Virus record (IMG/VR): IMGVR_UViG_3300033142_001206
Coordinates: 1-32,991 of that record
Length of the DNA stretch: 32,991 nt
Direction: 5' to 3' (one strand)
Source of the DNA: a virus
The notes under the pieces are model-generated. The model ran no database searches. It was not told the origin of the DNA and was given only the letters and a program-made list of their open reading frames with translations. The position numbers and the translations under genes were made by a program. Below, piece by piece: positions 17,180-23,812 of this stretch (within the stretch, counting starts at the first letter, position 1; each line of letters begins with the position of its first letter).

Positions 17180-18598
17180 TCACCACTCGCTAACAAAATC
17201 AATATCTTGTGTTTCACTCAGTATATCACCAAATGGAATTGCTTCACGCCTCATCATATAAGCGTAGCGAATAGCATCCCATAAATCATCGCGCGTTTTT
17301 ACTATCTTGCCTTTTTCGTCACGGTGATACTGAGCCATTTCGTCAAGCACTTCACGCAAACCAGCAAAAACTTTAAACTTACCTTTACTCATTAAATCAC
17401 GTATTTCATAAAGGCCAGCCTCAACACCGTTTGATCCATCTTCCCATGTAGCACGTTCATCAAGCATACTAAAACCAGCCTCGGTATAATATTGCATTTG
17501 CTGCTTACCGCTGCCTTTTTCAGTTTGAAGACCATCAAGCGGCCATGAAATAGGAATGCCTTTAGCCCACTTCTTAACAGTTCCCCACGCTTCATCAGGT
17601 GAGGTTTTGCGCATCTTCATGCCTTTAGTTACATAGAAAATGTCACTGTCACGATCCCACACTAATTGAATGTGTGCTTGTGGATGATCCCAGCCAAAAT
17701 CCATACCGCCGATAACATAAAAGTGTTTAGGTATTTCAAAAGCAGGGCAAGTAACAAACTCTTCGCTCAAGTCATATATTCGACCATGCCCAAGCATAGG
17801 CGTACCTTTTGTTCTCATATCGCGTTGATGTATTGGAAACGCTTCAATTAAATCTTTTTTTACTTTTTCTGACAAATGCGGCGCATCATCCCATCCTTTT
17901 TGCATAAAAACTTGAGACTCTCCAGGATCATCCATAAACTTAATTACTAGATCTGTACGTCCGTTCTCTGGTGTAAATGTTAATATACCCCTGCCACCGA
18001 TACCGCCTTCACCGGTTGCGGTTCTTGTTAATACCTGTGGGTATATGGTTTGGTCTTTTGGCTCTTCATCTACATGATACCAGTCAACACTATCACCCAT
18101 TAAAGCCGCTTGCCCTTGAGAATAAGACCAAAACTGACACGTTGAAATAGTTCCAGAAGAATGTTTGACCCTAACTTCTCTTAATGCGCCAGAAGTTCCA
18201 GCCATAGATTTGTAATCAACTATGTACTCAGGAGGAACTAAGCCTCCAATAAGCTTACCGTTACTTATTCTGCCAAATAATTCATGCTGAAGAAGATCTC
18301 TTGTTTTTTCTCCAGAGTAACCAAGCAACCAAGCCTTTATACCTTTGTTAAATTTATAGCCTTTCCATCCCTTTGGGTACAAACCCATAAGATGTATAGA
18401 ATCAATAAACGTTCCTGTGTATGTCTTGCCTATTCTGTTAGCTGCACAAAGACAAACAGCAGTAAACTCGTTGGTGTTTTCAATAAACTCTTTTTGCCAA
18501 CCGTAAAGCCCCTCAAAAATATACTTGTAACGATAAACATTTTTACGTCTCTTTTTTTCTTCAAGCAAAGCTATAAGTGTTTTCTTGTCATTACCCAC
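17180..18598 (-). CDS. terL: Terminase large subunit (ATPase and nuclease)
   Basis: The 472-aa protein has a Walker A-like loop CAANRIGKTY (about residues 51-60) and a Walker B with catalytic glutamate WYHVDEEP (173-180). A coupling motif TFTPENG and an RNase H-like nuclease domain beginning GGMDFGWDHPQ with a late DDLWDAIRYA aspartate motif follow. It packages DNA into the procapsid with the small subunit. Start is GTG 18598; AGGGG lies eight bases upstream, inside the 3' end of the preceding HNH gene. The longer frame to 18646 has no better signal. Homing genes flank it on both sides. Confidence 0.92.
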   Translation of the reverse strand: MGNDKKTLIALLEEKKRRKNVYRYKYIFEGLYGWQKEFIENTNEFTAVCLCAANRIGKTYTGTFIDSIHLMGLYPKGWKGYKFNKGIKAWLLGYSGEKTRDLLQHELFGRISNGKLIGGLVPPEYIVDYKSMAGTSGALREVRVKHSSGTISTCQFWSYSQGQAALMGDSVDWYHVDEEPKDQTIYPQVLTRTATGEGGIGGRGILTFTPENGRTDLVIKFMDDPGESQVFMQKGWDDAPHLSEKVKKDLIEAFPIHQRDMRTKGTPMLGHGRIYDLSEEFVTCPAFEIPKHFYVIGGMDFGWDHPQAHIQLVWDRDSDIFYVTKGMKMRKTSPDEAWGTVKKWAKGIPISWPLDGLQTEKGSGKQQMQYYTEAGFSMLDERATWEDGSNGVEAGLYEIRDLMSKGKFKVFAGLREVLDEMAQYHRDEKGKIVKTRDDLWDAIRYAYMMRREAIPFGDILSETQDIDFVSEW

Positions 18599-19067
18599 GA
18601 ACCAAACCCCTAAGTAAATTTGATAAATATTTAGGGTTAACACCAACTTCTTTAGCTAAAGATTTATATGTTTTGTGTTTCTTTCTTTCGATTAGGCTCG
18701 GTATATCTTCTTTTTTTATCTTTGTTTTACCGTTTTTACCATTAAAAAACATATTTGGTTTTTGCCCTAGAACTCCAAATGCATGCTTTTTATTGTTTGA
18801 TGCGGTTATCCATTCTAAATTATCAACATTGTTATTTAGCTTATTTCCGTCTTTATGGTTTACTTGAGGTAGGTTTTCAGCGTTTGGTATAAACGATAAG
18901 GCAACTAAACGATGAACAAAAAACTTTTTAGAATGTCCTTTGTTTGATAACTCAACCCTGTAATATCCTGAGTTGTTTATTTGTTTTTTTAGATGCATAT
19001 TAGTGTTTGTATTTTTAACTTTGCCATCTTTACTAATGTCATAGCATAAGTAATCTTTAATCTTCAT
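18591..19067 (-). CDS. HNH endonuclease (NUMOD4/HNH_3 type)
   Basis: The 158-aa protein begins with a NUMOD4-like strand (DYLCYDISKDGKVKNTNTNM). It then shows the HNH_3 core FFVHRLVALSFIPN, VNHKDGNKLNNNVDNLEWIT and a C-terminal helix-turn-helix (SLAKEVGVNPKYLSNLL) for DNA binding. It lies between small and large terminase genes and overlaps the terL GTG by eight bases. Its last codons contain the terL Shine-Dalgarno. GGAG lies about eight bases before ATG 19067. No structured leader is seen. Confidence 0.85.
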   Translation of the reverse strand: MKIKDYLCYDISKDGKVKNTNTNMHLKKQINNSGYYRVELSNKGHSKKFFVHRLVALSFIPNAENLPQVNHKDGNKLNNNVDNLEWITASNNKKHAFGVLGQKPNMFFNGKNGKTKIKKEDIPSLIERKKHKTYKSLAKEVGVNPKYLSNLLRGLVRG

Positions 19068-19099
19068 TGCAATTCTCCAAATAAGTAGATTTTGCTTTA

Positions 19100-19570
19100 C
19101 TAGGTTTCTCCTAGTAGTTTTTTGATTTTATCGTCTAAATCTTCATCGCTCAAGTTGTCTGGACTCATTGAACCGTCAGAACTAGTGTGATCGATTTTAT
19201 CAGTAAATAGTTTTAAGTGCTTCCCTATTAATTCAAGAGATCTATTTGCGCCAGAAGAATCAAACTTGTATTCTCCGCTTTCTTCCATGCCATGCTCACC
19301 GCGCACCATTACAGGCTCGGCAGTCATACACCTATCAGCAACAGATTTAAGGCTGTTAAGTACCCACTGAGCGTTCACGCTGGTTAATTCTGCCCTTTCT
19401 TTCATTAATTCAGATATTTTCTGCTCAATGTTAGTATTTGTTAGCATCTTACATGCTGTTACTCTTGCTGACTTCTCAGTATAACCAGCCCTTACCGCCG
19501 CTTGTGTTGCGTTTAAATCAATAAGGTATTCTTCACAGAACCTTTTTTGTTTTGCGGTTAAATTACGCAT
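19100..19570 (-). CDS. terS: Terminase small subunit
   Basis: The 156-aa protein has the Terminase_2 pattern: LTAKQKRFCEEYLIDLNATQ, AAVRAGYTEKSARVTA and KMLTN, a helix-turn-helix that recognises phage DNA, then a helical oligomerisation region. It starts packaging and directs TerL. The start overlaps the stop of the upstream 106-aa gene by one base. In the ancestral order it would directly precede terL; the HNH gene has split the pair. Confidence 0.9.
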   Translation of the reverse strand: MRNLTAKQKRFCEEYLIDLNATQAAVRAGYTEKSARVTACKMLTNTNIEQKISELMKERAELTSVNAQWVLNSLKSVADRCMTAEPVMVRGEHGMEESGEYKFDSSGANRSLELIGKHLKLFTDKIDHTSSDGSMSPDNLSDEDLDDKIKKLLGET

Positions 19571-19890
19571 TACGAAAGAACTCGAAATTTTTCAAAGTTG
19601 TTTTGTTGAATATCACTAGATGAGTAAGTTAGCTTGGCTTTCTTTCTCCAACGCCCAACGTAATCAAGATCGCCGTCAATAGTGGTATATTCTATGTATT
19701 CGCCAGCCTCAAACGTTTCAAGGTCAGTTACTACGGTTACGCCGGGGATTGTTACGCCTGTTGTTATCTCTTTAGCTTGACCAAGTTCAGGTTGAAGAAT
19801 TAAAGCAGGAGTTGAAGCGGTTATGTCATGGCCTAGATTGACGCGAATGATTGAACCGATTTCGTTAAAGTTTAAATTTAAGTTATCCAT
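19570..19890 (-). CDS. Small beta-rich protein before terS, function unknown
   Basis: The 106-aa protein is built of alternating hydrophobic residues with an LETFEAGEYIEYTTIDGDLD segment and ends in KFRVLS. The pattern resembles small immunoglobulin-like or baseplate-upper-protein N-terminal domains found beside lysis and terminase genes, but similarity is too low for a firm call. It has no membrane segment or cysteine. One-base overlaps with both neighbours place it in the lysis-to-packaging operon. Confidence 0.6.
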   Translation of the reverse strand: MDNLNLNFNEIGSIIRVNLGHDITASTPALILQPELGQAKEITTGVTIPGVTVVTDLETFEAGEYIEYTTIDGDLDYVGRWRKKAKLTYSSSDIQQNNFEKFRVLS

Positions 19891-20204
19891 TATTCGTTGC
19901 CTCTTTCATTTTTTCTGTCTGAAACGCCTTGAAGTTGCTTTTCTAGTGCTTTGATTTTTTTGCTTTCGGCAATTTGAAGCTCTATATCCATTTTTAATTT
20001 GTCTGTATTTATCCAGTGGTATCTAACAAGTAATATCATTATCACAAAGCTTATTATAGATGTTAGCGCTACAATAACGGGTGATATCCATTCAACGTAC
20101 CATTCAGACATATTAACAATGAATACAGTTAACCAAGCTGTTTTAGGGTGGGTTGCTACCTGAGTTACCGCCTGTGTTGCTGCTTGCTTTAGTTCTTCGC
20201 TCAT
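19890..20204 (-). CDS. Small membrane protein, holin-like
   Basis: The 104-aa protein has an amphipathic N-terminus (SEELKQAATQAVTQVATHPK), a short hydrophobic stretch (about 22-31) and a clear membrane helix (about 40-61). A charged coiled coil follows (about 64-95). This resembles small phage holins or spanin-like lysis proteins. It follows a multi-span membrane gene by two bases and precedes a beta-rich gene by one-base overlap. With the better holin candidate at 20835, a second holin, antiholin or spanin role is possible. Confidence 0.6.
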   Translation of the reverse strand: MSEELKQAATQAVTQVATHPKTAWLTVFIVNMSEWYVEWISPVIVALTSIISFVIMILLVRYHWINTDKLKMDIELQIAESKKIKALEKQLQGVSDRKNERGNE

Positions 20205-20206
20205 TT

Positions 20207-20686
20207 TTATTCACTGCCTTTTTTAGTTTGCATTTTAAAATTGCATTTCTGATCAGTACAACCATCAAGGCGTATAATACCCCTTCGGTTAAAACTTCTA
20301 AATACTCCATTATTCAACGGCCTCATAAGCATTAATGTTATTTTTGTTATTACCACCAATAAGCACAATAAAACGTATGTTTCCGAATTGGCATCTAATC
20401 CGTAAATAATACGCCCGTAAAGGTGAATAAAGAATGATGCAAATGAACAATAGGCAATATATTTAGCGTTTACATAATTTTTATTGATGAATATCCAAAC
20501 CATAAAAACACCAATAAAAAAATCCAGCGAAGCTGTAAGCAAATAATAAAGCTTGTCGCTAGTCACTGGATTGATAATAAAAATATATGCTACATACCCT
20601 ATAATCATAACTGAAGATACAAGCCTATTTCTTTTAGAAAAGGTAAATATCAAAACAAAAATAATTAAGAATATGTAATTGTGCAT
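20207..20686 (-). CDS. Multi-span membrane protein of the lysis region
   Basis: The 159-aa protein has about five hydrophobic segments (roughly 3-16, 22-38, 47-67, 75-92, 103-120) and a basic C-terminal tail with two cysteines (CTDQKC). I do not recognise the family. Its ATG follows the TAA of the 30-aa basic gene directly (TAAATG). Position between the holin and terminase genes suggests a lysis accessory or superinfection-related inner-membrane protein, but nothing in the sequence proves it. Confidence 0.6.
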   Translation of the reverse strand: MHNYIFLIIFVLIFTFSKRNRLVSSVMIIGYVAYIFIINPVTSDKLYYLLTASLDFFIGVFMVWIFINKNYVNAKYIAYCSFASFFIHLYGRIIYGLDANSETYVLLCLLVVITKITLMLMRPLNNGVFRSFNRRGIIRLDGCTDQKCNFKMQTKKGSE

Positions 20687-20779
20687 TTACTTGACCTTTT
20701 TCTTTTGTGGGCGCTTTCTTGTTGGTGATTCTTTTTGTGTTTTCTTGCGAGGGTCGCCGCCAATATGGTTAAACTTCAT
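20687..20779 (-). CDS. 30-aa highly basic peptide
   Basis: The short frame starts ATG 20779 with GGAG nine bases upstream and ends TAA 20689-20687, abutting the next ATG. The peptide (MKFNHIGGDPRKKTQKESPT, then ten residues of which seven are Lys or Arg) has no hydrophobic segment. Good ribosome site, tight spacing and strong compositional bias support expression. It could be a nucleic-acid-binding or coupling peptide; function unknown. Confidence 0.6.
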   Translation of the reverse strand: MKFNHIGGDPRKKTQKESPTRKRPQKKKVK

Positions 20780-20834
20780 TTTCTAACACTCCAAATTATT
20801 AATTAATACAAACGGTTGATTGCTCTTTACTATA

Positions 20835-21320
20835 TCATTTTATGTCTTTATTGGCACTACTGCGAGTTGTACCAAACCAATATTGCATTGCGCCGCCCCA
20901 TTCCTTCATAACTGCGCCAAGAATGACAAATAAAACGTCCTTACTTTCTTCAGGAACAGGAGTGTAAAACAGTAAATAAATTATACCAATAATAACTAAA
21001 GATAATACGCCACTTAGGATTGCTGGCATATTTGAATGTTTATGCTCTTTTCTGGCGTTCTGCTTGTCAGCAATTATCGCCTTAGCTTCTTCCATTTTTA
21101 TTCGTTCAAGATCAGTTTTATTATCTAATTCGATTTTTCTTAACTTGATGGCGGCTTCAGGATCATTTTTTATTGCCTGAGCTATTTGATCAGGTTTGTC
21201 TTCAACACCAAAAGCCGAAGCGATAACTGAACCGATAGCGCCACCAGCAGGACCACCAACAACGCTACCAAGCAAAGGAGCAAAGCTAGCAATTGTTTTA
21301 CCTAAATCTGAAAAGTCCAT
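20835..21320 (-). CDS. Holin, three-segment type
   Basis: The 161-aa protein shows the pattern of phage 3TM holins. A Gly/Ala-rich hydrophobic segment (about 12-36, GSVVGGPAGGAIGSVIASAF) comes first. A KPDQIAQAIKNDPEA segment and long charged helix (40-95) follow, then two membrane helices (about 98-119 and 126-148). Holins form lesions in the inner membrane and set lysis time. The gene follows the endolysin gene by two bases. Confidence 0.8.
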   Translation of the reverse strand: MDFSDLGKTIASFAPLLGSVVGGPAGGAIGSVIASAFGVEDKPDQIAQAIKNDPEAAIKLRKIELDNKTDLERIKMEEAKAIIADKQNARKEHKHSNMPAILSGVLSLVIIGIIYLLFYTPVPEESKDVLFVILGAVMKEWGGAMQYWFGTTRSSANKDIK

Positions 21321-21322
21321 AA

Positions 21323-21784
21323 TTACACCCAGTTGTTAAAATCATAATGGTATTTAGTTGCAGTTGCTTTTCCGCCGCCATTCCAATGCTTTTTAAGGTA
21401 AGTAGCCATTTCTTCCGGTTCTTTTGGTAACGCGCCAGGAGCCATAAATAATTTTTGTCTTGCCATAAATACATTATAGCGAAGATCATAAATCAATCTG
21501 TTTGGTAAAGGTGTGTTTTTAACGCCAGTTCCTCGAGTTACTATTCGTAATAGTTCCGCGTTCTTTTGAATGCTATCGCCAAACTTCCAAACTTGACTAT
21601 GCGTGAACGGTTCCATTTGAATAATACCAAGCGCCGGACCTTTAACTTGCGCTATGTATTCGCCGCCGTTTGATTCATGGGCAATTATCATTTGAATGGC
21701 CATCACCGCTTCAGGTGTGTAGCCTTTTGGTATTTCTTTTAGTGTCGGGATGATCACTAGGTCTGTTAGTTGCTGTTTGTTCAT
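21323..21784 (-). CDS. Endolysin, lytic transglycosylase-like
   Basis: The 153-aa protein has an SLT-like active site region: MIIAHESNGGEY with the likely catalytic glutamate at residue 37, followed by GPALGIIQMEP (49-59), and a C-terminal YLKKHWNGGGKA segment. Such enzymes cleave the glycan strand of peptidoglycan. No signal peptide is visible, so export would depend on the holin. ATG 21784 (MNKQQL) is preferred to ATG 21796; neither has a strong ribosome site. It begins the lysis cassette, just downstream of an intrinsic terminator. Confidence 0.8.
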   Translation of the reverse strand: MNKQQLTDLVIIPTLKEIPKGYTPEAVMAIQMIIAHESNGGEYIAQVKGPALGIIQMEPFTHSQVWKFGDSIQKNAELLRIVTRGTGVKNTPLPNRLIYDLRYNVFMARQKLFMAPGALPKEPEEMATYLKKHWNGGGKATATKYHYDFNNWV

Positions 21785-21818
21785 AATTATTACCAATATT
21801 TATTCAGTAGATAATAGC

Positions 21819-21844
21819 AAAAAAGACCGCATATTGCGATCTTT
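21819..21844 (-). terminator. Intrinsic terminator between early small genes and lysis cassette
   Basis: On the minus strand the stem AAAGA(T)CGCA, loop ATA, TGCG(G)TCTTT is followed by a T6 run. It would stop leftward transcripts after the SSB-like gene and before the endolysin. Late expression therefore needs readthrough, antitermination or a promoter I cannot see in 21785-21917. Confidence 0.75.
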
Positions 21845-21917
21845 GTATATTTTGCGAACTATTAAAGCGAAGATCTTACCATGCAGTCTTTAGCTTCAAG
21901 CTTTATAAGTTGGTTTT

Positions 21918-22229
21918 TTAGCCACGATAACCGCCTTGTTGTTGCTGTCCTTGATTGTTAAAGCCCCCTTGGTTTTGCTGTTGATTGTTTTGCTTAGGCT
22001 GATCTTCGTAAATACCGCACATTACATTGTCACGAATTTTACCGCCTTTTTTAAACTCTAAAGCGTTTTGCTTTGCTAGAACGCCTGCCAAACTAACAGC
22101 AGGATCAAGAAGCAAAAATTCACCATTGTCATTATTTAAAATAACGCCAATTTGAACATACTCGCCTTTTGTCTCTCCTGACTGTTTGTCTTGATACTCG
22201 CCAACTTTTGCTGATAATCGCTTGCTCAT
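21918..22229 (-). CDS. Single-stranded DNA-binding-like protein
   Basis: The 103-aa protein has a compact beta-rich N-terminus (KVGEYQDKQSGETKGEYVQI, FLLLDPAVSLAGV) and a low-complexity Gln/Gly/Asn tail ending GGYRG. A flexible Q/G-rich tail after a small OB-like domain is typical of phage SSB-type proteins. The neighbourhood (annealing protein and DUF1351 protein upstream) fits a recombination or replication role. GGAG precedes the ATG. OB fold not certain; the tail lacks the acidic tip of bacterial SSB. Confidence 0.55.
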   Translation of the reverse strand: MSKRLSAKVGEYQDKQSGETKGEYVQIGVILNNDNGEFLLLDPAVSLAGVLAKQNALEFKKGGKIRDNVMCGIYEDQPKQNNQQQNQGGFNNQGQQQQGGYRG

Positions 22230-22273
22230 TTAAACTTCTCCGTTAATTATTTGCCTTGTTTCTGCGTAATAAT

Positions 22274-22347
22274 CGCTAACTACATAATTTAATTGATAAA
22301 TATTGATGTAGAAAGTGTGCTTTAATCCCGTTAGTTATAGTGTTAGC
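22274..22347. repeat. Divergent sixth copy of the CTAAC...GTTAG palindrome
   Basis: GCTAAC (22274-22279) and GTTAGC (22342-22347) form the outer arms. TACAT and ATGTA pair inside (22280-22284, 22305-22309). The left end CTAACTACATAAT is close to CTAACAACATAAA of the clear copies. The stop codon of the 55-aa gene lies inside the right arm, as in the others. The inner stem with the single unpaired A is not evident, so this is a weaker family member. Confidence 0.45.
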
Positions 22348-22510
22348 TGCCTTTGCGTAACTCGCTAAGTTTGTCACGCATACGCTGTTTTAAAATAACC
22401 TGCTCATCTTTAGTTGCCCAAATCCCTCGTAATTCTGTATAACCAAGATCAGCGTTACGTTGACGAAAAAGCACTGATTTCTCAGTGCTAGTTAATGGTT
22501 TATTATTCAT
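22343..22510 (-). CDS. 55-aa protein, possible ribbon-helix-helix-like DNA-binding protein
   Basis: The short frame (MNNKPLTSTEKSVLFRQRNA, then LGYTELRGIWATKDEQVILK and a basic helix) matches the pattern of small phage proteins with an RQR-GL-W-xx-E arrangement. That pattern often indicates a ribbon-helix-helix fold. Its ATG overlaps the TAA of the 99-aa gene by eight bases, so translation is probably coupled. The stop lies inside a palindromic element. Function unproven. Confidence 0.6.
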   Translation of the reverse strand: MNNKPLTSTEKSVLFRQRNADLGYTELRGIWATKDEQVILKQRMRDKLSELRKGS

Positions 22511-22802
22511 AAGCTTTTTCTAAAATTTCTTGAACTTCTTTATATCCTAAACTGATATCGCCATTGTGATTTTCTGCTAATTTAAGTGCTAGAACTTCGT
22601 TAACATCACCACAAATACCATCATCATGCCCACAATCATTTGCATCAAAAGTATCATTGTCAGCACAGCCCTGAACATAATAATCAACATCATCAATAGC
22701 AACTAATAAGTTAAAGAAGCCATCATGCAAACCATATTCACCTCCGACTTTGTTTGTTTCATCAAAATTAATAGTGTTGAGTGCTTGTTGTAAGTTAGTC
22801 AT
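22503..22802 (-). CDS. 99-aa acidic protein, function unknown
   Basis: The protein is strongly acidic (many Asp/Glu) with four cysteines, three in the segment CADNDTFDANDCGHDDGICG, and few basic residues. It has no membrane segment. It is the first gene behind the strong promoter at 22852-22879, so it should be well expressed. Small acidic early phage proteins are often inhibitors or DNA mimics of host factors; this is speculation here. Ribosome site AGAGAA is moderate. Confidence 0.65.
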   Translation of the reverse strand: MTNLQQALNTINFDETNKVGGEYGLHDGFFNLLVAIDDVDYYVQGCADNDTFDANDCGHDDGICGDVNEVLALKLAENHNGDISLGYKEVQEILEKAYE

Positions 22803-22851
22803 AATATTCTCTTTGATTTTGTTAGCGATTCATTCCCTAACTCTTGAAACT

Positions 22852-22879
22852 ATTATAACAGGTTGCGCGCAACTGTCAA
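22852..22879 (-). promoter_or_regulatory. Sigma70 promoter with palindromic operator in the spacer
   Basis: On the minus strand, TTGACA (22879-22874) and TATAAT (22857-22852) are both perfect consensus hexamers, 16 bp apart. The spacer contains the perfect 12-bp palindrome GTTGCGCGCAAC (22862-22873), placed where a dimeric repressor would block RNA polymerase. It drives the 99-aa, 55-aa and SSB-like genes. No dedicated repressor is obvious; the Cro-like protein at 26244 is one candidate. Confidence 0.85.
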
Positions 22880-22909
22880 GTATTCAATTAAAATAATTTC
22901 TATCGTCAG

Positions 22910-22980
22910 CTAACAACAATTTCAAAAAGACACGTACAGTTTGTTCCAAACGCGCCCCTGCTTCTTAAATTAAGGGTTAG
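22910..22980. repeat. attC-like palindromic element, copy 1
   Basis: Plus-strand reading: CTAAC, AAC, AATTT, inner arm GACACGT with one unpaired A after G, inner hairpin GTTTG-TTC-CAAAC, right arm ACGCGC, AAATT, AAGG, GTTAG. It folds better on the minus strand, where a plus-strand A/C mismatch becomes G.T. It lies between the stop of the 36-aa gene and the promoter of the 99-aa gene. See the finding on the array. Confidence 0.6.
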
Positions 22981-22986
22981 CAGGAG

Positions 22987-23097
22987 TTACACTTCAGTAA
23001 ATCCGTTACTGATTCCTCTACCAGCTCCATGTATTCCTTCTCCTACTTCGTGAATCCATCTGTTTTCATTGCTTTTAATTACTGTTGTAACTTTCAT
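22987..23097 (-). CDS. 36-aa protein, function unknown
   Basis: The short frame (MKVTTVIKSNENRWIHEVGE, then a Gly-rich GIHGAGRGISNGFTEV end) starts ATG 23097 with AAAGG nine bases upstream. It is followed six bases after its stop by a palindromic element. It has the same organisation as its four neighbours in the array, which supports it being a real gene. No recognised domain. Confidence 0.55.
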   Translation of the reverse strand: MKVTTVIKSNENRWIHEVGEGIHGAGRGISNGFTEV

Positions 23098-23153
23098 AAT
23101 GTTTACCTTTTCTTTGTTTAAAATTAGATTATACCGCTCAACTGGAATTCCCG

Positions 23154-23222
23154 CTAACAACATAAATCAATAGGAATTTAACAGTAAGTTACCCTGTTAA
23201 ATCCTTTGTTTATAAGGGTTAG
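23154..23222. repeat. attC-like palindromic element, copy 2
   Basis: CTAAC (23154-23158) and GTTAG (23218-23222) are the outer arms. ATAAAT pairs with GTTTAT. The inner stem is GGAATTTAACAG with CTGTTAAATCC, leaving one A unpaired. The stop codon of the 66-aa gene (23219-23221) is inside the right arm. It is nearly identical to copy 4 (23745-23812) outside the loop. Confidence 0.7.
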
Positions 23223-23419
23223 TTTGCTTTTGCTATTATTATTTCTTCTTGTGTAGCTAGCCTGAAATCCTCAGGATTTGTCATCCCTAAATAACTAAAC
23301 GGCTGTATATTTGGTTTGTCGTGGTCAAACACTGGTGAGCATCCCTTTTCTTCACCTAAACCAAACACCCAGTCACCTTCATTAAATTTTTCTCTTAAAG
23401 CTTTGTATTTATCAATCAT
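23219..23419 (-). CDS. 66-aa protein, function unknown
   Basis: The protein (MIDKYKALREKFNEGDWVFG, middle EEKGCSPVFDHDKPNI, end RLATQEEIIIAKAN) looks like a small single-domain soluble protein of a type common among phage early genes. ATG 23419 is preferred to an in-frame GTG at 23434 because a purine-rich AGAGAGAAG then sits at ribosome-site distance. Its stop is embedded in palindromic element 2. Confidence 0.65.
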   Translation of the reverse strand: MIDKYKALREKFNEGDWVFGLGEEKGCSPVFDHDKPNIQPFSYLGMTNPEDFRLATQEEIIIAKAN

Positions 23420-23459
23420 AATCTTCTCTCTCACTTATCGTTAAGTGTCATCAGCAAAA

Positions 23460-23527
23460 CTAACAACACGTACCAAAGGAATTTAACAGTTTGTTCCAAA
23501 TGTTAAATCCTCTGTACTATGGGTTAT
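23460..23527. repeat. attC-like palindromic element, copy 3
   Basis: CTAAC (23460-23464) and GTTAT (23523-23527) form the outer arms. The inner stem is GGAATTTAACA with TGTTAAATCC, again with one A unpaired. An inner TTTG-TTC-CAAA hairpin shares the loop sequence of copy 1. It lies directly past the 57-aa gene stop on the minus strand. Confidence 0.65.
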
Positions 23528-23540
23528 ATTACTGCCTAAG

Positions 23541-23714
23541 TTAATATCTGTTTGAATCAATATCAGCCTGCATTTTTCTATCAAATTCAGCTTGTTCTTC
23601 TTTAGCTGACTCTAGCTCTACCAAATAGTTTTTAAGGTCGTATACCTGCCCCTCAACATTATCTATAATTTTACTTAATTCTTCTGGTGTTTCTATTTCA
23701 TCTATAGCTTTCAT
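23541..23714 (-). CDS. 57-aa acidic coiled-coil protein, function unknown
   Basis: The short frame (MKAIDEIETPEELSKIIDNV, then a helical LKNYLVELESAKEEQAEFDR segment) is predicted as one long helix pair. ATG 23714 has AGGAG upstream. It sits between palindromic elements 3 and 4 like its neighbours. No known family recognised. Confidence 0.65.
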   Translation of the reverse strand: MKAIDEIETPEELSKIIDNVEGQVYDLKNYLVELESAKEEQAEFDRKMQADIDSNRY

Positions 23715-23744
23715 TCGTCTCTACTCCTGTGTAATCGGGCAAAT

Positions 23745-23812
23745 ATAACAACATAAATCAATAGGAATTTAACAGTAAGGGCCCTGTTAAATCCTTTGTT
23801 TATAAAGGTTAG
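23745..23812. repeat. attC-like palindromic element, copy 4
   Basis: ATAAC (23745-23749) and GTTAG (23808-23812) form the outer arms. ATAAAT pairs with GTTTAT, and GGAATTTAACAG with CTGTTAAATCC, one A unpaired. The loop contains GGGCCC. The right edge reads GTTAGGC, a full match to the integron core consensus GTTRRRY. The stop codon of the 75-aa gene is inside the right arm. Confidence 0.7.
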
